Shown: positions 1 through 8,067 of the stretch, piece after piece
How positions within the stretch are numbered: position 1 is the first letter of the stretch
How the letters are laid out: every line of letters starts with the position of its first letter
DNA from: Modicisalibacter sp033446685
GTDB lineage: Bacteria; Pseudomonadota; Gammaproteobacteria; Pseudomonadales; Halomonadaceae
DNA: 64,000 nucleotides
Direction: 5' to 3'
Assembly: GCF_033446685.1 (NCBI RefSeq)
Contig: NZ_JAWQLY010000001.1
Coordinates: 124,001-188,000, forward strand
The notes under the pieces: generated by a model
Databases searched by the model: none
The model's input: the letters and a program-made list of their open reading frames with translations, nothing else
Told to the model about the DNA's origin: nothing
Made by a program: the position numbers and the translations under genes

Positions 1-93
1 GTGGTCCCGCTGTCGGATGCCGCCGGCATCTTCGACATGATCGCGGCTCCTTCCATCAACACCGTCAAGATACTGGTCGACTGTCAATCATGA
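1..93 (+). CDS. C-terminal tail of a zinc-type medium-chain dehydrogenase (partial)
   Basis: Frame 1 is open from the window edge to a TGA at 91-93 and encodes about 30 residues ending in NTVKILVDCQS. A hydrophobic tail with a VKI/VKV strand is typical of the C-terminus of zinc-dependent sorbitol, idonate or butanediol dehydrogenases (MDR superfamily). The stop overlaps the start of the next gene (ATGA), so the two are translationally coupled and probably belong to one sugar or sugar-acid operon. Substrate cannot be judged from the tail, and the family call rests only on these residues and the context. Confidence 0.5.
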   Translation: MVPLSDAAGIFDMIAAPSINTVKILVDCQS

Positions 94-848
94 AGCTATT
101 CGATCTTTCCGGCCGCAAGGCCATCGTTACCGGAGGCACTCGCGGCCTGGGGTTCAGTATGGCCGAAGCGCTTCTAGAGGCCGGTGCCGAAGTCGTGATC
201 GTGGGCGCCTCGGCGAGCGTGCACGAGGTTGCGGACGAATTCTCCTCGCGGGGTCACGCCTGTCAGGGTGCCGTGATCGACCTGGCCGATAAACAGCAAC
301 GTCGCGATGGCTTCGATGCCGCTCTCGAGACGCTGGGTGGCAGGCTCGATATCTTGGTCAATGCGGCCGGGCTCCAGCGCCGCCATCCCTCGGAAGCATT
401 TCCCATCGATGAATGGGAAGCGGTTCTCGAAGTCAATCTGACCGCGGTCTTCGAACTGTGTCAGTTGGCCGCCAATGTCATGCTCGAGCAGGGACAGGGC
501 AAGATCATCAATATCGCCTCGCTGTTGTCGTTCTTCGGTGGTATCACCGTACCGGCCTACGCCGCCAGCAAGGGCGGTGTGATGCAGTTGACCAAGGCAC
601 TGGCCAACGAGTGGGCCTCGCGCGGTATCAACGTCAACGCCCTTGCGCCGGGCTATATGGCGACCGACATGAACACGGCGCTGCTTGCTGACGAGACACG
701 CAATGCGGAAATCACGGCACGCATTCCGGCCAAGCGTTGGGGGAGCGGTGACGATATGAAGGGACCGTTACTGTTCCTGGCTTCCAGTGCAGCGGATTAC
801 GTCCACGGTGTCACTCTGCCCGTCGATGGCGGCTACCTGGGCCGTTAA
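90..848 (+). CDS. SDR-family oxidoreductase (gluconate 5-dehydrogenase/KduD-like)
   Basis: A 252-residue classical short-chain dehydrogenase. The NAD(P)-binding motif TGGTRGLG is at residues 14-21, NAAG at 91-94, and the catalytic set is Ser144, Tyr157 and Lys161 (YAASK). The C-terminus has the usual VDGGY motif. Overall it resembles gluconate 5-dehydrogenase and 2-deoxygluconate 3-dehydrogenase (KduD) enzymes, which oxidise or reduce keto groups of sugar acids in the cytoplasm. Its start overlaps the stop of the upstream dehydrogenase, and a 2-hydroxyacid dehydrogenase follows 12 bases later. Three dehydrogenases in a row suggest a sugar-acid catabolic route. The exact substrate is not determined. 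Confidence 0.8.
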   Translation: MKLFDLSGRKAIVTGGTRGLGFSMAEALLEAGAEVVIVGASASVHEVADEFSSRGHACQGAVIDLADKQQRRDGFDAALETLGGRLDILVNAAGLQRRHPSEAFPIDEWEAVLEVNLTAVFELCQLAANVMLEQGQGKIINIASLLSFFGGITVPAYAASKGGVMQLTKALANEWASRGINVNALAPGYMATDMNTALLADETRNAEITARIPAKRWGSGDDMKGPLLFLASSAADYVHGVTLPVDGGYLGR

Positions 849-860
849 CAAGGAGTTGCA

Positions 861-1823
861 ATGAGAATCGTATTTTCCGACCTTGATCATGCCTCGCATG
901 ACATCGAAGCCGAAATCTTCGCCAAGGCCGGCTTCGAGGTGCCGTTACTGAACTGCCGAAGTGAGGTGGATCTGATCGAGCAAGTGGCCGATGCGGATAT
1001 CGTTCTGAACCAGTACGCACCCTTTACCAAGCGGGTCTTCGATGCCTTGCCTAGATTGAAACAGGTCATTCGCTATGGGGTGGGGGTGAATAACGTCGAC
1101 TTGGCGGCGGCGACCGCGGCAGGCGTGCAAGTCTGTAATGTGCCGGACTACGGCATGCATGAAGTATCCGACCATGCGCTGGCGCTGACACTGGCCATGG
1201 TGCGCAAGGTGGTACAGATGAATGCCTCCTGCCGCAACGGACGTTGGGAATATGCCGAAGCCATTCCCATTCGCCGACAATCACAGATGACGGTAGGGCT
1301 CATTGGCTTGGGCCGGATCGGCAAGCTTTACGCACACAAGGCCCATTCACTGGGTTTCAGCGTGATTGGCTACGATCCCTTCTATCAGCCAAACGCTGCG
1401 GACAATACCGATTACATCGATGCCGTCACACTGGAAGAACTTTATTCACGGTCGGACGTGGTCGCCATCTTCTGCCCGCTGACCAACGAGACACGCCATA
1501 TGGTCGGTGCCGGGGCTTTTGCCGGGATGAAGCCCCATGCCTATATCGTGAATACCTCGCGCGGGGGCATCATCGATGAGGCCGCGCTGGCTGAGGCGTT
1601 ATCGTCGGGAACCATCGCGGGTGCGGCGCTGGATACCACCGAGCAGGAGCCCTTGCCCAAGGAGAGCCCGCTCTGGACCCTGGACAACTGTCTCGTTACG
1701 CCGCACATGGCTTGGTATTCCGAGGACGCGGCAGAGGAACTAAAGCGCAAGGTCGCCGAGGAGGCCGTACGCTTTGCAAGCGGAGAGGCGGTGAACTGGC
1801 CAGTCAACGAGGTCGTGCGCTAA
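861..1823 (+). CDS. D-isomer-specific 2-hydroxyacid dehydrogenase, NAD-binding
   Basis: A 320-residue protein of the D-2-hydroxyacid dehydrogenase family (phosphoglycerate dehydrogenase/CtBP-like). The Rossmann motif GLGRIG is at 149-154. The catalytic triad of the family is present as Arg234 (NTSRGG), Glu263 (EQEP) and His282 (PHMAW). Members reversibly reduce 2-keto acids to D-2-hydroxy acids with NAD(P)H. The start ATG has an AAGGAG-type ribosome site just upstream. It is the last gene of the operon entering from the left edge. It lacks the ACT regulatory domain of serine-biosynthetic SerA, which argues for a catabolic role. Confidence 0.82.
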   Translation: MRIVFSDLDHASHDIEAEIFAKAGFEVPLLNCRSEVDLIEQVADADIVLNQYAPFTKRVFDALPRLKQVIRYGVGVNNVDLAAATAAGVQVCNVPDYGMHEVSDHALALTLAMVRKVVQMNASCRNGRWEYAEAIPIRRQSQMTVGLIGLGRIGKLYAHKAHSLGFSVIGYDPFYQPNAADNTDYIDAVTLEELYSRSDVVAIFCPLTNETRHMVGAGAFAGMKPHAYIVNTSRGGIIDEAALAEALSSGTIAGAALDTTEQEPLPKESPLWTLDNCLVTPHMAWYSEDAAEELKRKVAEEAVRFASGEAVNWPVNEVVR

Positions 1824-2011
1824 AGCCATAATGGTCGTTTTTGATGCGGAAATAGCCTTTTGTTCTGTTCGAATCGGCCTCGATCGGTGCAGTGCCGACC
1901 CTGGCTTATCCCGCTAGCATGTCGTAATCGCGCTCGGGCCTGGTGCTACTTCGCCTGGTTGCCGAATAGTACACAGGGCTCTTCGTGAGCTGTCGACACT
2001 TGAGGTAAGGG

Positions 2012-2407
2012 ATGTTCTTCTCTTTATTGCTGTCAACCTTCTGCATCGCCGCTGCCGTATCGGCGGCTGTAGTTGCCCTGTTCTATCGTCCTGTCGCCCG
2101 GATCTTTCAACGGATCGTGGAAGAGGACATCAGTGGGGCCTGGCATCGTTACGTGACGTTCGCCGGCCTGGTAGTGGGTATCTCAGGCGGTGTGCGAGTG
2201 TATGACCTCGAGCGGTATATCAGTGCGCTAGACAAGGACACTCAGATACTGGTACTGACCTCCGAGCGATGGACCCTGGAGATCTATCGAACCATCATCG
2301 AGACGCTTCAGAGCATCGCTTGGATGTACCTGGTGGTTTTCGTCATCGCATTATTGGCTTTCGTCATCCTGAAAGGCTTCGAACTTCTGCTAACGGCTAA
2401 GAAATAA
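2012..2407 (+). CDS. Small inner-membrane protein of unknown function
   Basis: A 131-residue protein with three likely membrane helices: about residues 2-27, 45-63 and 103-127. A polar stretch of about 40 residues containing DLERYISALDKD lies between the last two. The start ATG follows a purine-rich GAGGTAAGGG. It stands alone, convergent with the isoaspartyl peptidase gene, and a hairpin lies between them. I do not recognise the family. Confidence 0.65.
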   Translation: MFFSLLLSTFCIAAAVSAAVVALFYRPVARIFQRIVEEDISGAWHRYVTFAGLVVGISGGVRVYDLERYISALDKDTQILVLTSERWTLEIYRTIIETLQSIAWMYLVVFVIALLAFVILKGFELLLTAKK

Positions 2408-2422
2408 GCTCAATCGAGGGTG

Positions 2423-2453
2423 AGCGGCTAGCCCTTGGAATGGGCCGGCCGCT
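2423..2453. terminator. Candidate bidirectional hairpin terminator
   Basis: The arms AGCGGCTAGCCC and GGGCCGGCCGCT pair with one wobble and one mismatch around a TTGGAAT loop. The hairpin sits between two convergent genes (stops at 2407 and 2458). There is no clear T-run, so efficiency is uncertain. Confidence 0.45.
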
Positions 2454-2457
2454 TCGT

Positions 2458-3438
2458 TCAGGAGTGCACCCTGTCATCTTGCGCATAGATCGCCGTATGG
2501 AGCCTTCCTTGCTCGTCTCGCCAGGCGCGGTACATGCCCGGCGTATTGAAAACCAGCTCGGTACTGCCATCGGGTGAGACGGCAATGACCCCACCTTGAC
2601 CGCCAAACGCTTTCAATTCCTGAAGGATGACGTCATGGCAGGCCGTTTCGAGATCATGCCCGGCATGGCGCATGCGGGCAGCGATGTCGTGAGCCACGGC
2701 GGCGCGGATGAAATACTCGCCATGCCCCGTGGCGGAGATCGCTGCGCTTCGATCATCGGCCCAGGTGCCGGCTCCGATCAGTGGCGTATCGCCGACCCGC
2801 GAGTAGCGCTTGTTGGTAATGCCGCCGGTGGAGGTTGCCGCAGCGACATGGCCGTCGCGGTCGAGCGCGACGGCGCCGACCGTGCCGAACTTGGGTGGGT
2901 CGTCCTGCCCGTCGCGATGAGCGGCGTGGCCGGGCTCGAGGCTTGGTGTGCCGGCATTGAGGCGATTGTCCTGCCATTGCCGACGTCTGATTTCCGTATC
3001 GAACCAGTCGTTGGGGACCTGGGGTAGCCCCTGCTCCTCCAGGAAGCGATCGGCGCCTTCGCCGATGAGCATCACATGCTCGCTGTGCTCCATGACGGCG
3101 CGCGCGCCACGAACCGGGTTGCGAACGTGATGCACGCCGGCAACGGCACCGGCATTGCGGTCGACACCCTGCATGATCGCGGCATCGAGTTCATGGTGGC
3201 CCTCGTCGGTGAATACGGCGCCTTTGCCGGCGTTGAACCATGGGCATTCTTCCAATGCGACGACACTGGCTTCCACGGCGTCCAGGCTGCTTCCGTCCGC
3301 TTCCAGTACACGGTGTCCGGCGTCGAGGGCTTGTCTTAGGGCTTCGTGAATGCCGTTTTCGTCCTGGGCATTCAACAAGCCAGGCGTCAGGACGCCGGCG
3401 CCGCCATGAATCGCGATGGCGATAGGGGCCTCTTTCAT
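2458..3438 (-). CDS. iaaA: Isoaspartyl peptidase / L-asparaginase (plant-type, Ntn hydrolase)
   Basis: A 326-residue type III asparaginase. The precursor self-cleaves before the nucleophile threonine, seen here as Thr186 in GTVG, giving alpha and beta subunits. Other family signatures are IHGGAG near the N-terminus, WFNAGKGAVFT around 67-77 and STGGITNKRYSRVGDTPLIGAG spread over 203-224. The enzyme hydrolyses isoaspartyl dipeptides formed by protein damage, and L-asparagine. No signal peptide is seen. It is a single gene on the minus strand, with a GGAG ribosome site upstream of ATG 3438. Confidence 0.92.
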   Translation of the reverse strand: MKEAPIAIAIHGGAGVLTPGLLNAQDENGIHEALRQALDAGHRVLEADGSSLDAVEASVVALEECPWFNAGKGAVFTDEGHHELDAAIMQGVDRNAGAVAGVHHVRNPVRGARAVMEHSEHVMLIGEGADRFLEEQGLPQVPNDWFDTEIRRRQWQDNRLNAGTPSLEPGHAAHRDGQDDPPKFGTVGAVALDRDGHVAAATSTGGITNKRYSRVGDTPLIGAGTWADDRSAAISATGHGEYFIRAAVAHDIAARMRHAGHDLETACHDVILQELKAFGGQGGVIAVSPDGSTELVFNTPGMYRAWRDEQGRLHTAIYAQDDRVHS

Positions 3439-3674
3439 GCTGCAGCGACTCCTTGGTCGGAGGTTGGAATGTCTAATTGTTTTGGCAGATAACTCTGATT
3501 AAAGAAACTCTGGCTTGATAAGATACTCACAAAAGTCTTGGCGACTTCGCTTGAGTTGAAAATATAATAGCAATTGCCAACTAGTCGGCGTCTTCGTAGC
3601 TAGGGTCAGCGATGCTGGGCATGATTAACAGTAACGTGCGCCCAGGACTCCTCTGCCGGGCTGGGGGGCGAGTA

Positions 3675-3683
3675 TGGTACAAT
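3675..3683 (+). promoter_or_regulatory. Extended -10 promoter element
   Basis: TGGTACAAT fits an extended -10 (TG-N-TACAAT) and is followed by the GC-rich discriminator GCGC. It lies about 37 bases before the start of the 112-residue gene. No good -35 is visible, as is allowed for extended -10 promoters. Confidence 0.5.
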
Positions 3684-3719
3684 GCGCAATATTAGAAGCC
3701 AAAAAAGGTAATTGAATCA

Positions 3720-4058
3720 ATGGCAACAGAGCTAGACGACTTCGAACAGAACATGCAGCGGGAGATAAATGCTTTTCTTGGCCCAGCGGCCAGCAAGCCA
3801 CAACGCGACAAGGCGACAGAAGATCGCGCCGGTACACTGGCTGCCAAGGCCAAGCGAACGCCCACCAAGGGTGATTCAATCAAGACAGGTTATGTCGTCA
3901 AGCTCGCGGTCCGAAACAAACCCCTCGAGTGGGATACCGTCTTCGAGCACCAATCGACGAGTATTTCCAAGCTCGAAGCGCAACTCCAAGCCGAGAAGGC
4001 GGCGCGCAAGGCCGGCTTTCGCATCATCGGTCATGTCATCGACATCAAACCCCTCTGA
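3720..4058 (+). CDS. Hypothetical soluble protein, 112 aa
   Basis: A charged soluble protein of 112 residues without membrane segments. The first half is rich in Lys, Arg, Asp and Glu. The second half (residues 55-112) holds alternating hydrophobic residues and ends in GFRIIGHVIDIKPL, which looks like a small beta-alpha-beta fold. The start is supported by an AAAAAAGG stretch and the promoter-like element 40 bases upstream. I do not recognise the family. It stands alone before motA, separated by about 175 bases in which I see no gene. Confidence 0.6.
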   Translation: MATELDDFEQNMQREINAFLGPAASKPQRDKATEDRAGTLAAKAKRTPTKGDSIKTGYVVKLAVRNKPLEWDTVFEHQSTSISKLEAQLQAEKAARKAGFRIIGHVIDIKPL

Positions 4059-4234
4059 GGCCCAGACGGTAGGACAGGCGTCTGCGCCACGTCGCCATCA
4101 CAGCGGGACGAGGAGAGGCTCGCGCGATTCACGAAGGCTCGAACAGCCCGATTTGTAGCCCTTTTTCATGGCTTTGCCTCCGCGATCCGCCGCTATCATG
4201 GTGCCATCCTGGGCTCCGAACGGACTCGTCTTAC

Positions 4235-5056
4235 ATGAATGTTTCTACCCTGATAGGCATAGGCGCCAGTGTGCTGCTGCTGGCCTGCGTCGTGTTGCTG
4301 AGCGCGGACACGGCGATGAGCTTCGTCAACCTGCCGGGCTTGGCGATCGTCCTCGCCGGTACGCTGGCGGCGACCTTCATCAGCTACCCGTTGCGCGAAG
4401 TCATCCGTGTGGTACGTCTCGTCGGCGTGGTCTTTCGCCGTGAGGACAGCTACGTCGAGGAAGATACGCGCGAGCTGGTGGACATGGCGCGCCTGTGGTT
4501 CAAGGGCGACATCCGTTCGGTCGAGCGCGCACTGGAGCAGACCCGCAACCCTTTCCTGCGTACCGGTGTTCAACTGGTCATCGATAACACGCGCGAATCG
4601 GAGATCACCGATCTGCTGCGCTGGCGAATCGCCAGGCTCAAGGCGCGCGAATTGGCCGAAGCGCAGATATTCCGGACCATGGCGGCCTATGCGCCAGCCT
4701 TCGGCATGATCGGCACGCTGGTGGGGCTGGTCAACATGCTCGAGGTGATGCAGGTCGGCGATATCGCCACCATCGGCCCGCGGATGGCGGTGGCCCTGCT
4801 GTCCACGTTCTACGGCATTCTGCTCGCCAATCTGGTGTGCAAGCCCATCGCAGTGAAGCTCGAGCGCCGGACCGAGCAGCGCCTGATCGCCATGAACATG
4901 GTACTCGAAGGCGTAGCGTTGATTTCCAAGCGCCGCCTGCCATCGTTCATCGAGGAAACGCTCAACTCGTTCATGGCCAGTTACCAGGATGAAATTCGCG
5001 ACCCTGTCCGCAAGTCGCTGAGTGAGCCGCAGCAGGGCGCGAACGCCAATGCTTGA
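4235..5056 (+). CDS. motA: Flagellar motor stator protein MotA/PomA family
   Basis: A 273-residue proton/sodium channel subunit of the flagellar stator. Four membrane helices are visible: about 5-22, 29-48, 152-174 and 183-204. The conserved helix 3 segment reads PAFGMIGTLVGLVNML, the MotA/PomA signature. The large cytoplasmic loop (residues 50-150) carries the charged residues that contact FliG. The downstream gene is the MotB partner, overlapping by 8 bases. No other flagellar gene is in the window, so the stator is encoded apart from the main flagellar cluster. The length and signature fit the PomA/MotC branch. Confidence 0.9.
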   Translation: MNVSTLIGIGASVLLLACVVLLSADTAMSFVNLPGLAIVLAGTLAATFISYPLREVIRVVRLVGVVFRREDSYVEEDTRELVDMARLWFKGDIRSVERALEQTRNPFLRTGVQLVIDNTRESEITDLLRWRIARLKARELAEAQIFRTMAAYAPAFGMIGTLVGLVNMLEVMQVGDIATIGPRMAVALLSTFYGILLANLVCKPIAVKLERRTEQRLIAMNMVLEGVALISKRRLPSFIEETLNSFMASYQDEIRDPVRKSLSEPQQGANANA

Positions 5057-6005
5057 GAGCCATCGCTACGATCACCACCACGAGCGCTTGCTCTCCATAC
5101 ATACCGACGAGCGCGAAGGTGAGGGCTGGATGATCAGCTACATGGACATCATGACGTTGCTGGTGGCGCTGTTCGTCCTGTTACTAACGGTCAGCGGCCA
5201 GGCGGGGGATTGGGCAGGCGCCGTGCGTGGCGCCCTGGCGGCGAGTGCGCCTGCGCAAGCGCCCATGCCGTCGAGTGCGCGAATCTCGACCGAGGCGATC
5301 GGTGCCGCGCGCGCCATGACGGTGTCGCCAATCGCCGGCGCGCGGCCCTTGACGTCGCCGCTCGGAGTGCGCCTGGATGCACTGCTCGCGCCGCCAGCCT
5401 TGAGCCGCGATGCGCTGGCGGCGGCCCAGCGCGTTGCCGGGCGGAGTATGCTGGCGCCGCAGGTCCCCGTATTGCCGAAGATCCATACCGACGCTCGCCA
5501 GGCTGCAGGAGCGATAGCCGCTACGCACTGGGTGAGTGGCAGCGCCCAGGCGGCGGCCATTCAGGTTGCCGGCGAATGGCAATTGAAGGTACCCCGACCC
5601 TTGCCGGTGATCGACGGCGTCGAGGTGTCGCGGATCAAGGGCGGCATCAACCTGCGCATCCAGGATCATCTATTGTTCGGCTCGGGCGACGCCGAGTTGA
5701 CCGACCCCGGTCAGGATGTGGTGCAGGGCCTGGTGTCGCTGCTCGGTCAGTACGAGGGCACGGTTTCGGTCGAGGGGCATACCGATAGCGTGCCGATCAG
5801 TACCGAGCGCTATCCGTCCAATTGGGAGCTCTCGAGCGCCCGCGCCACGGCGATCCTGCGCTATCTGGTCGCGGCGGGAATCGATCCCGAACGCCTGCGC
5901 TCGGTGGGCTATGCCGACACCCGTCCCCTCGCGTCCAATGACACGGCCCGGGGCCGGGCCGCCAACCGGCGCGTCGAGCTGATTATTCATGCCCCCGAAG
6001 CCTGA
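5049..6005 (+). CDS. motB: Flagellar motor stator protein MotB
   Basis: 318 residues from ATG 5049; an in-frame start 27 bases upstream would lie deeper inside motA and is less likely. The single membrane helix (residues 28-50) starts with SYMDIMTLL. Asp33 corresponds to the ion-carrying aspartate of MotB. After the plug region comes an unusually Ala/Pro-rich linker of roughly 120 residues. The C-terminal OmpA-like peptidoglycan-binding domain (about 195-315) has the motif GHTDSVPI and ends NRRVELII. With MotA it forms the torque-generating ion channel anchored to peptidoglycan. Confidence 0.9.
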   Translation: MLESHRYDHHHERLLSIHTDEREGEGWMISYMDIMTLLVALFVLLLTVSGQAGDWAGAVRGALAASAPAQAPMPSSARISTEAIGAARAMTVSPIAGARPLTSPLGVRLDALLAPPALSRDALAAAQRVAGRSMLAPQVPVLPKIHTDARQAAGAIAATHWVSGSAQAAAIQVAGEWQLKVPRPLPVIDGVEVSRIKGGINLRIQDHLLFGSGDAELTDPGQDVVQGLVSLLGQYEGTVSVEGHTDSVPISTERYPSNWELSSARATAILRYLVAAGIDPERLRSVGYADTRPLASNDTARGRAANRRVELIIHAPEA

Positions 6006-6027
6006 TGAACCCCGCAAGCCTGATGAA
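5998..6027. repeat. Short direct duplication at the motB stop
   Basis: The 12-mer AAGCCTGATGAA occurs at 5998-6009 and again at 6016-6027, with six bases between. The first copy contains the motB stop codon. It is probably a slippage product and its function is unknown. Confidence 0.6.
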
Positions 6028-6115
6028 TATTGTATGCTAGCGTTGGACAGCGCGAATAGTGATCGGGCCGCACGATTCGTGATCGAATGGAACGAAGGGA
6101 AGGTTGGGCAGGGCG

Positions 6116-6349
6116 ATGGCAATCCAGAGAATCAGTACCAAGAAAGATAGGGCAAAGCGCGATGCGGTCGAATACAACGACTCCCAGATCGAGCATTACC
6201 TTTTCCTGCTCATCTACTCGGGGCGCCATGATACGGCCGAGAGCCTGTTTGGCGAGTTGCGCAGGATGCTGCCCGGCGTCGACCCGATCCAGTTGAACCG
6301 GGTCGCACATTCCTTTGCAGCCGAGCTCAAGGGCGCCGGTCTGGAATGA
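6116..6349 (+). CDS. Hypothetical small protein, 77 aa
   Basis: 77 residues from ATG 6116; a TTG four codons earlier is also in frame. It is soluble and mostly helical. It has a basic N-terminus, then YNDSQIEHYLFLLIYSGR and a helix ending in VAHSFAAELKGAG. The pattern resembles small helix-turn-helix-like or adaptor proteins, but I do not recognise the family. It lies after motB and before a strong palindromic terminator, so it could be read from the motAB transcript or from its own promoter. Confidence 0.55.
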   Translation: MAIQRISTKKDRAKRDAVEYNDSQIEHYLFLLIYSGRHDTAESLFGELRRMLPGVDPIQLNRVAHSFAAELKGAGLE

Positions 6350-6417
6350 TCCCGCCGTCGGCCGAGCGCATTGCTCGGGTTGATTCGACAGCGATCGGCT
6401 CGATCGTAGGTAGCCAG

Positions 6418-6455
6418 AAACGAGGCCGGGGGCGAATTCGCCCCCGGCCTCGTTT
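6418..6455. terminator. Perfect 38-bp palindrome, bidirectional terminator
   Basis: An exact palindrome centred between 6436 and 6437. The left half begins AAACGAGGCCGGGGGCG, and the two halves meet at GAATTC. The stem is GC-rich with AAA on one side and TTT on the other, the form of a terminator working in both directions. It lies between a plus-strand gene ending at 6349 and a minus-strand operon ending at 6467. Confidence 0.85.
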
Positions 6456-6466
6456 GCATGGGATGG

Positions 6467-7267
6467 CTAAATCACTTTCTTGCGTAGCCAGGCGGCCAGT
6501 GCTTCACCGGCGATGACCAGCACGAGAATAGCGAGCAGGATGGTCGCCACCGTACGCCAGTCCAGCGTATCGATGGCACCTTGTAGAATCATGCCGATCC
6601 CGCCGGCGCCGACCAGGCCCAGCACCGTCGATTCGCGCAGGTTGATGTCCCAGCGCAGAATGCTCACCGCAAAGAACGTCGGCACCACCTGGGGCACTAT
6701 GGCGTACAGGATGACCTTGGCGCGCGAGGCGCCGGTGGCCTCGAGTGCCTCGACCGGTCGCCGGTCGATCTCCTCGATCGCCTCGCCCATCAGCTTGCCC
6801 AGAAAGCCCAGCGAGCGGAACATGATCGCGACGATTCCGGCGAGCACTCCGGGGCCGAATATCGCCACGAACAGCAATGCCCAGATCAGCGTGTTCACCG
6901 ACCGGCTCGAGACCAGGATGAAGCGACCCAGCCAGAGCGTGGCGCGGTTGGGGGTGGTGTTCTGCGCGGAGATATAGGCCACCGGCAGCGACAGGAAGAC
7001 CGCGAAGAACGTGGCGATGGTGGCGATGTTGAGTGTCTCGATCAGGACCCAGAGGATGGTGCCCAGTTGCGAGACGTCGGGCGGCACCATGCGGCTGAAC
7101 AGATCACCGATCTGGTTGGGGGCGTCCCACACCCAGGGCCAGACGATGTTGATGGTGGAAAGCGACCAGGCGACCGCCACGGCGACGATCATCAGGCTGG
7201 CAAAGCGCCACCAGCGCTGGCTTGAGCTGTAGCGCGTCCATACGCGCTCGGTGACTGAATCGTTCAC
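6467..7267 (-). CDS. phnE: PhnE-type ABC transporter permease (second copy)
   Basis: A 266-residue integral membrane protein of the phosphonate/phosphite importer family. Five to six helices are visible. The EAA loop that contacts the ATPase reads EAIEEIDRRPVEALEATGAS (about 145-164). Translation starts at GTG 7267, whose first bases overlap the stop of the upstream permease (GTGA). It is the last gene of the phnD-phnC-phnE-phnE operon. Two different PhnE permeases forming a heterodimer are common in this family. Confidence 0.87.
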   Translation of the reverse strand: MNDSVTERVWTRYSSSQRWWRFASLMIVAVAVAWSLSTINIVWPWVWDAPNQIGDLFSRMVPPDVSQLGTILWVLIETLNIATIATFFAVFLSLPVAYISAQNTTPNRATLWLGRFILVSSRSVNTLIWALLFVAIFGPGVLAGIVAIMFRSLGFLGKLMGEAIEEIDRRPVEALEATGASRAKVILYAIVPQVVPTFFAVSILRWDINLRESTVLGLVGAGGIGMILQGAIDTLDWRTVATILLAILVLVIAGEALAAWLRKKVI

Positions 7268-8067
7268 CAGATCGTCCTCCTGATGCGGCCGCTGACCGCT
7301 TCGCTGATCAAGATCGCGCCGATGATCACCAATGTGATGGCCAGGGCGAAGTCATAGTCGTAACGGCCGAAGGCATTCATCAGCGTCGCGCCGATACCGC
7401 CGGCACCGACGATGCCCACCACCGCCGAGGCGCGCAGGTTGCTGTCCAGTTGGTACATGGCCAGGCCGATCTGGCGCGGCATGATCTGCGGCAGTACGGC
7501 GAACTGCAGCACGGCGATATAGCTGGCGCCACTGCTGCGCAGGGCCTCTACCTGACCCCAGTCGATCTCCTCGATACGCTCGGCGAGCATCTTTGCGACG
7601 AAGCCGATCGAATAGATGGTCAGGGTGAGAATGCCGGCCACCGGCCCGAAGCCCACCGCCTTGACGAACAGGATGGCGACGATCACCGGGTGGAAGCTGC
7701 GGGCGATGATGATGATCGCCCGGCCCAGGGCGTAGATGGGCTTGATGGCGATGTTGCGAGCCGCCATGAAGGCGATCGGCACGCTCAGACCGACCCCCAG
7801 CAATGTCGCCAGGATCGCGATCTTGAGACTCTCCAAAAAGCCATCGATAAGCAGCTCATGACGGGCGAAGCTCGGCGGAAAAGCCCCTGAAAAGATGCGC
7901 GACGCCCGCTCAACGCCCTGGGCGACCCGCTGCCAGTCGAAGGGCAGGGTGGTGAAGGCCCAGATCGCGTAGACCAGTGCGCCGATCAGCAATGTCCAGC
8001 GCAGCCAGGGATTGGCGATAAAGGGGGTCTTGCGCCAGCGGCGTGGCGCATCGACGGCAGCGCTCAT
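7264..8067 (-). CDS. phnE: PhnE-type ABC transporter permease (first copy)
   Basis: A 267-residue permease paralogous to the following gene, with six likely membrane helices. The EAA loop is ERIEEIDWGQVEALRSSGAS, about residues 156-175. The start ATG overlaps the stop of the ATPase gene (ATGA), so the operon is translationally coupled. It is predicted to form the inner-membrane channel with the second permease, fed by the periplasmic PhnD-like protein. Confidence 0.87.
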   Translation of the reverse strand: MSAAVDAPRRWRKTPFIANPWLRWTLLIGALVYAIWAFTTLPFDWQRVAQGVERASRIFSGAFPPSFARHELLIDGFLESLKIAILATLLGVGLSVPIAFMAARNIAIKPIYALGRAIIIIARSFHPVIVAILFVKAVGFGPVAGILTLTIYSIGFVAKMLAERIEEIDWGQVEALRSSGASYIAVLQFAVLPQIMPRQIGLAMYQLDSNLRASAVVGIVGAGGIGATLMNAFGRYDYDFALAITLVIIGAILISEAVSGRIRRTIW

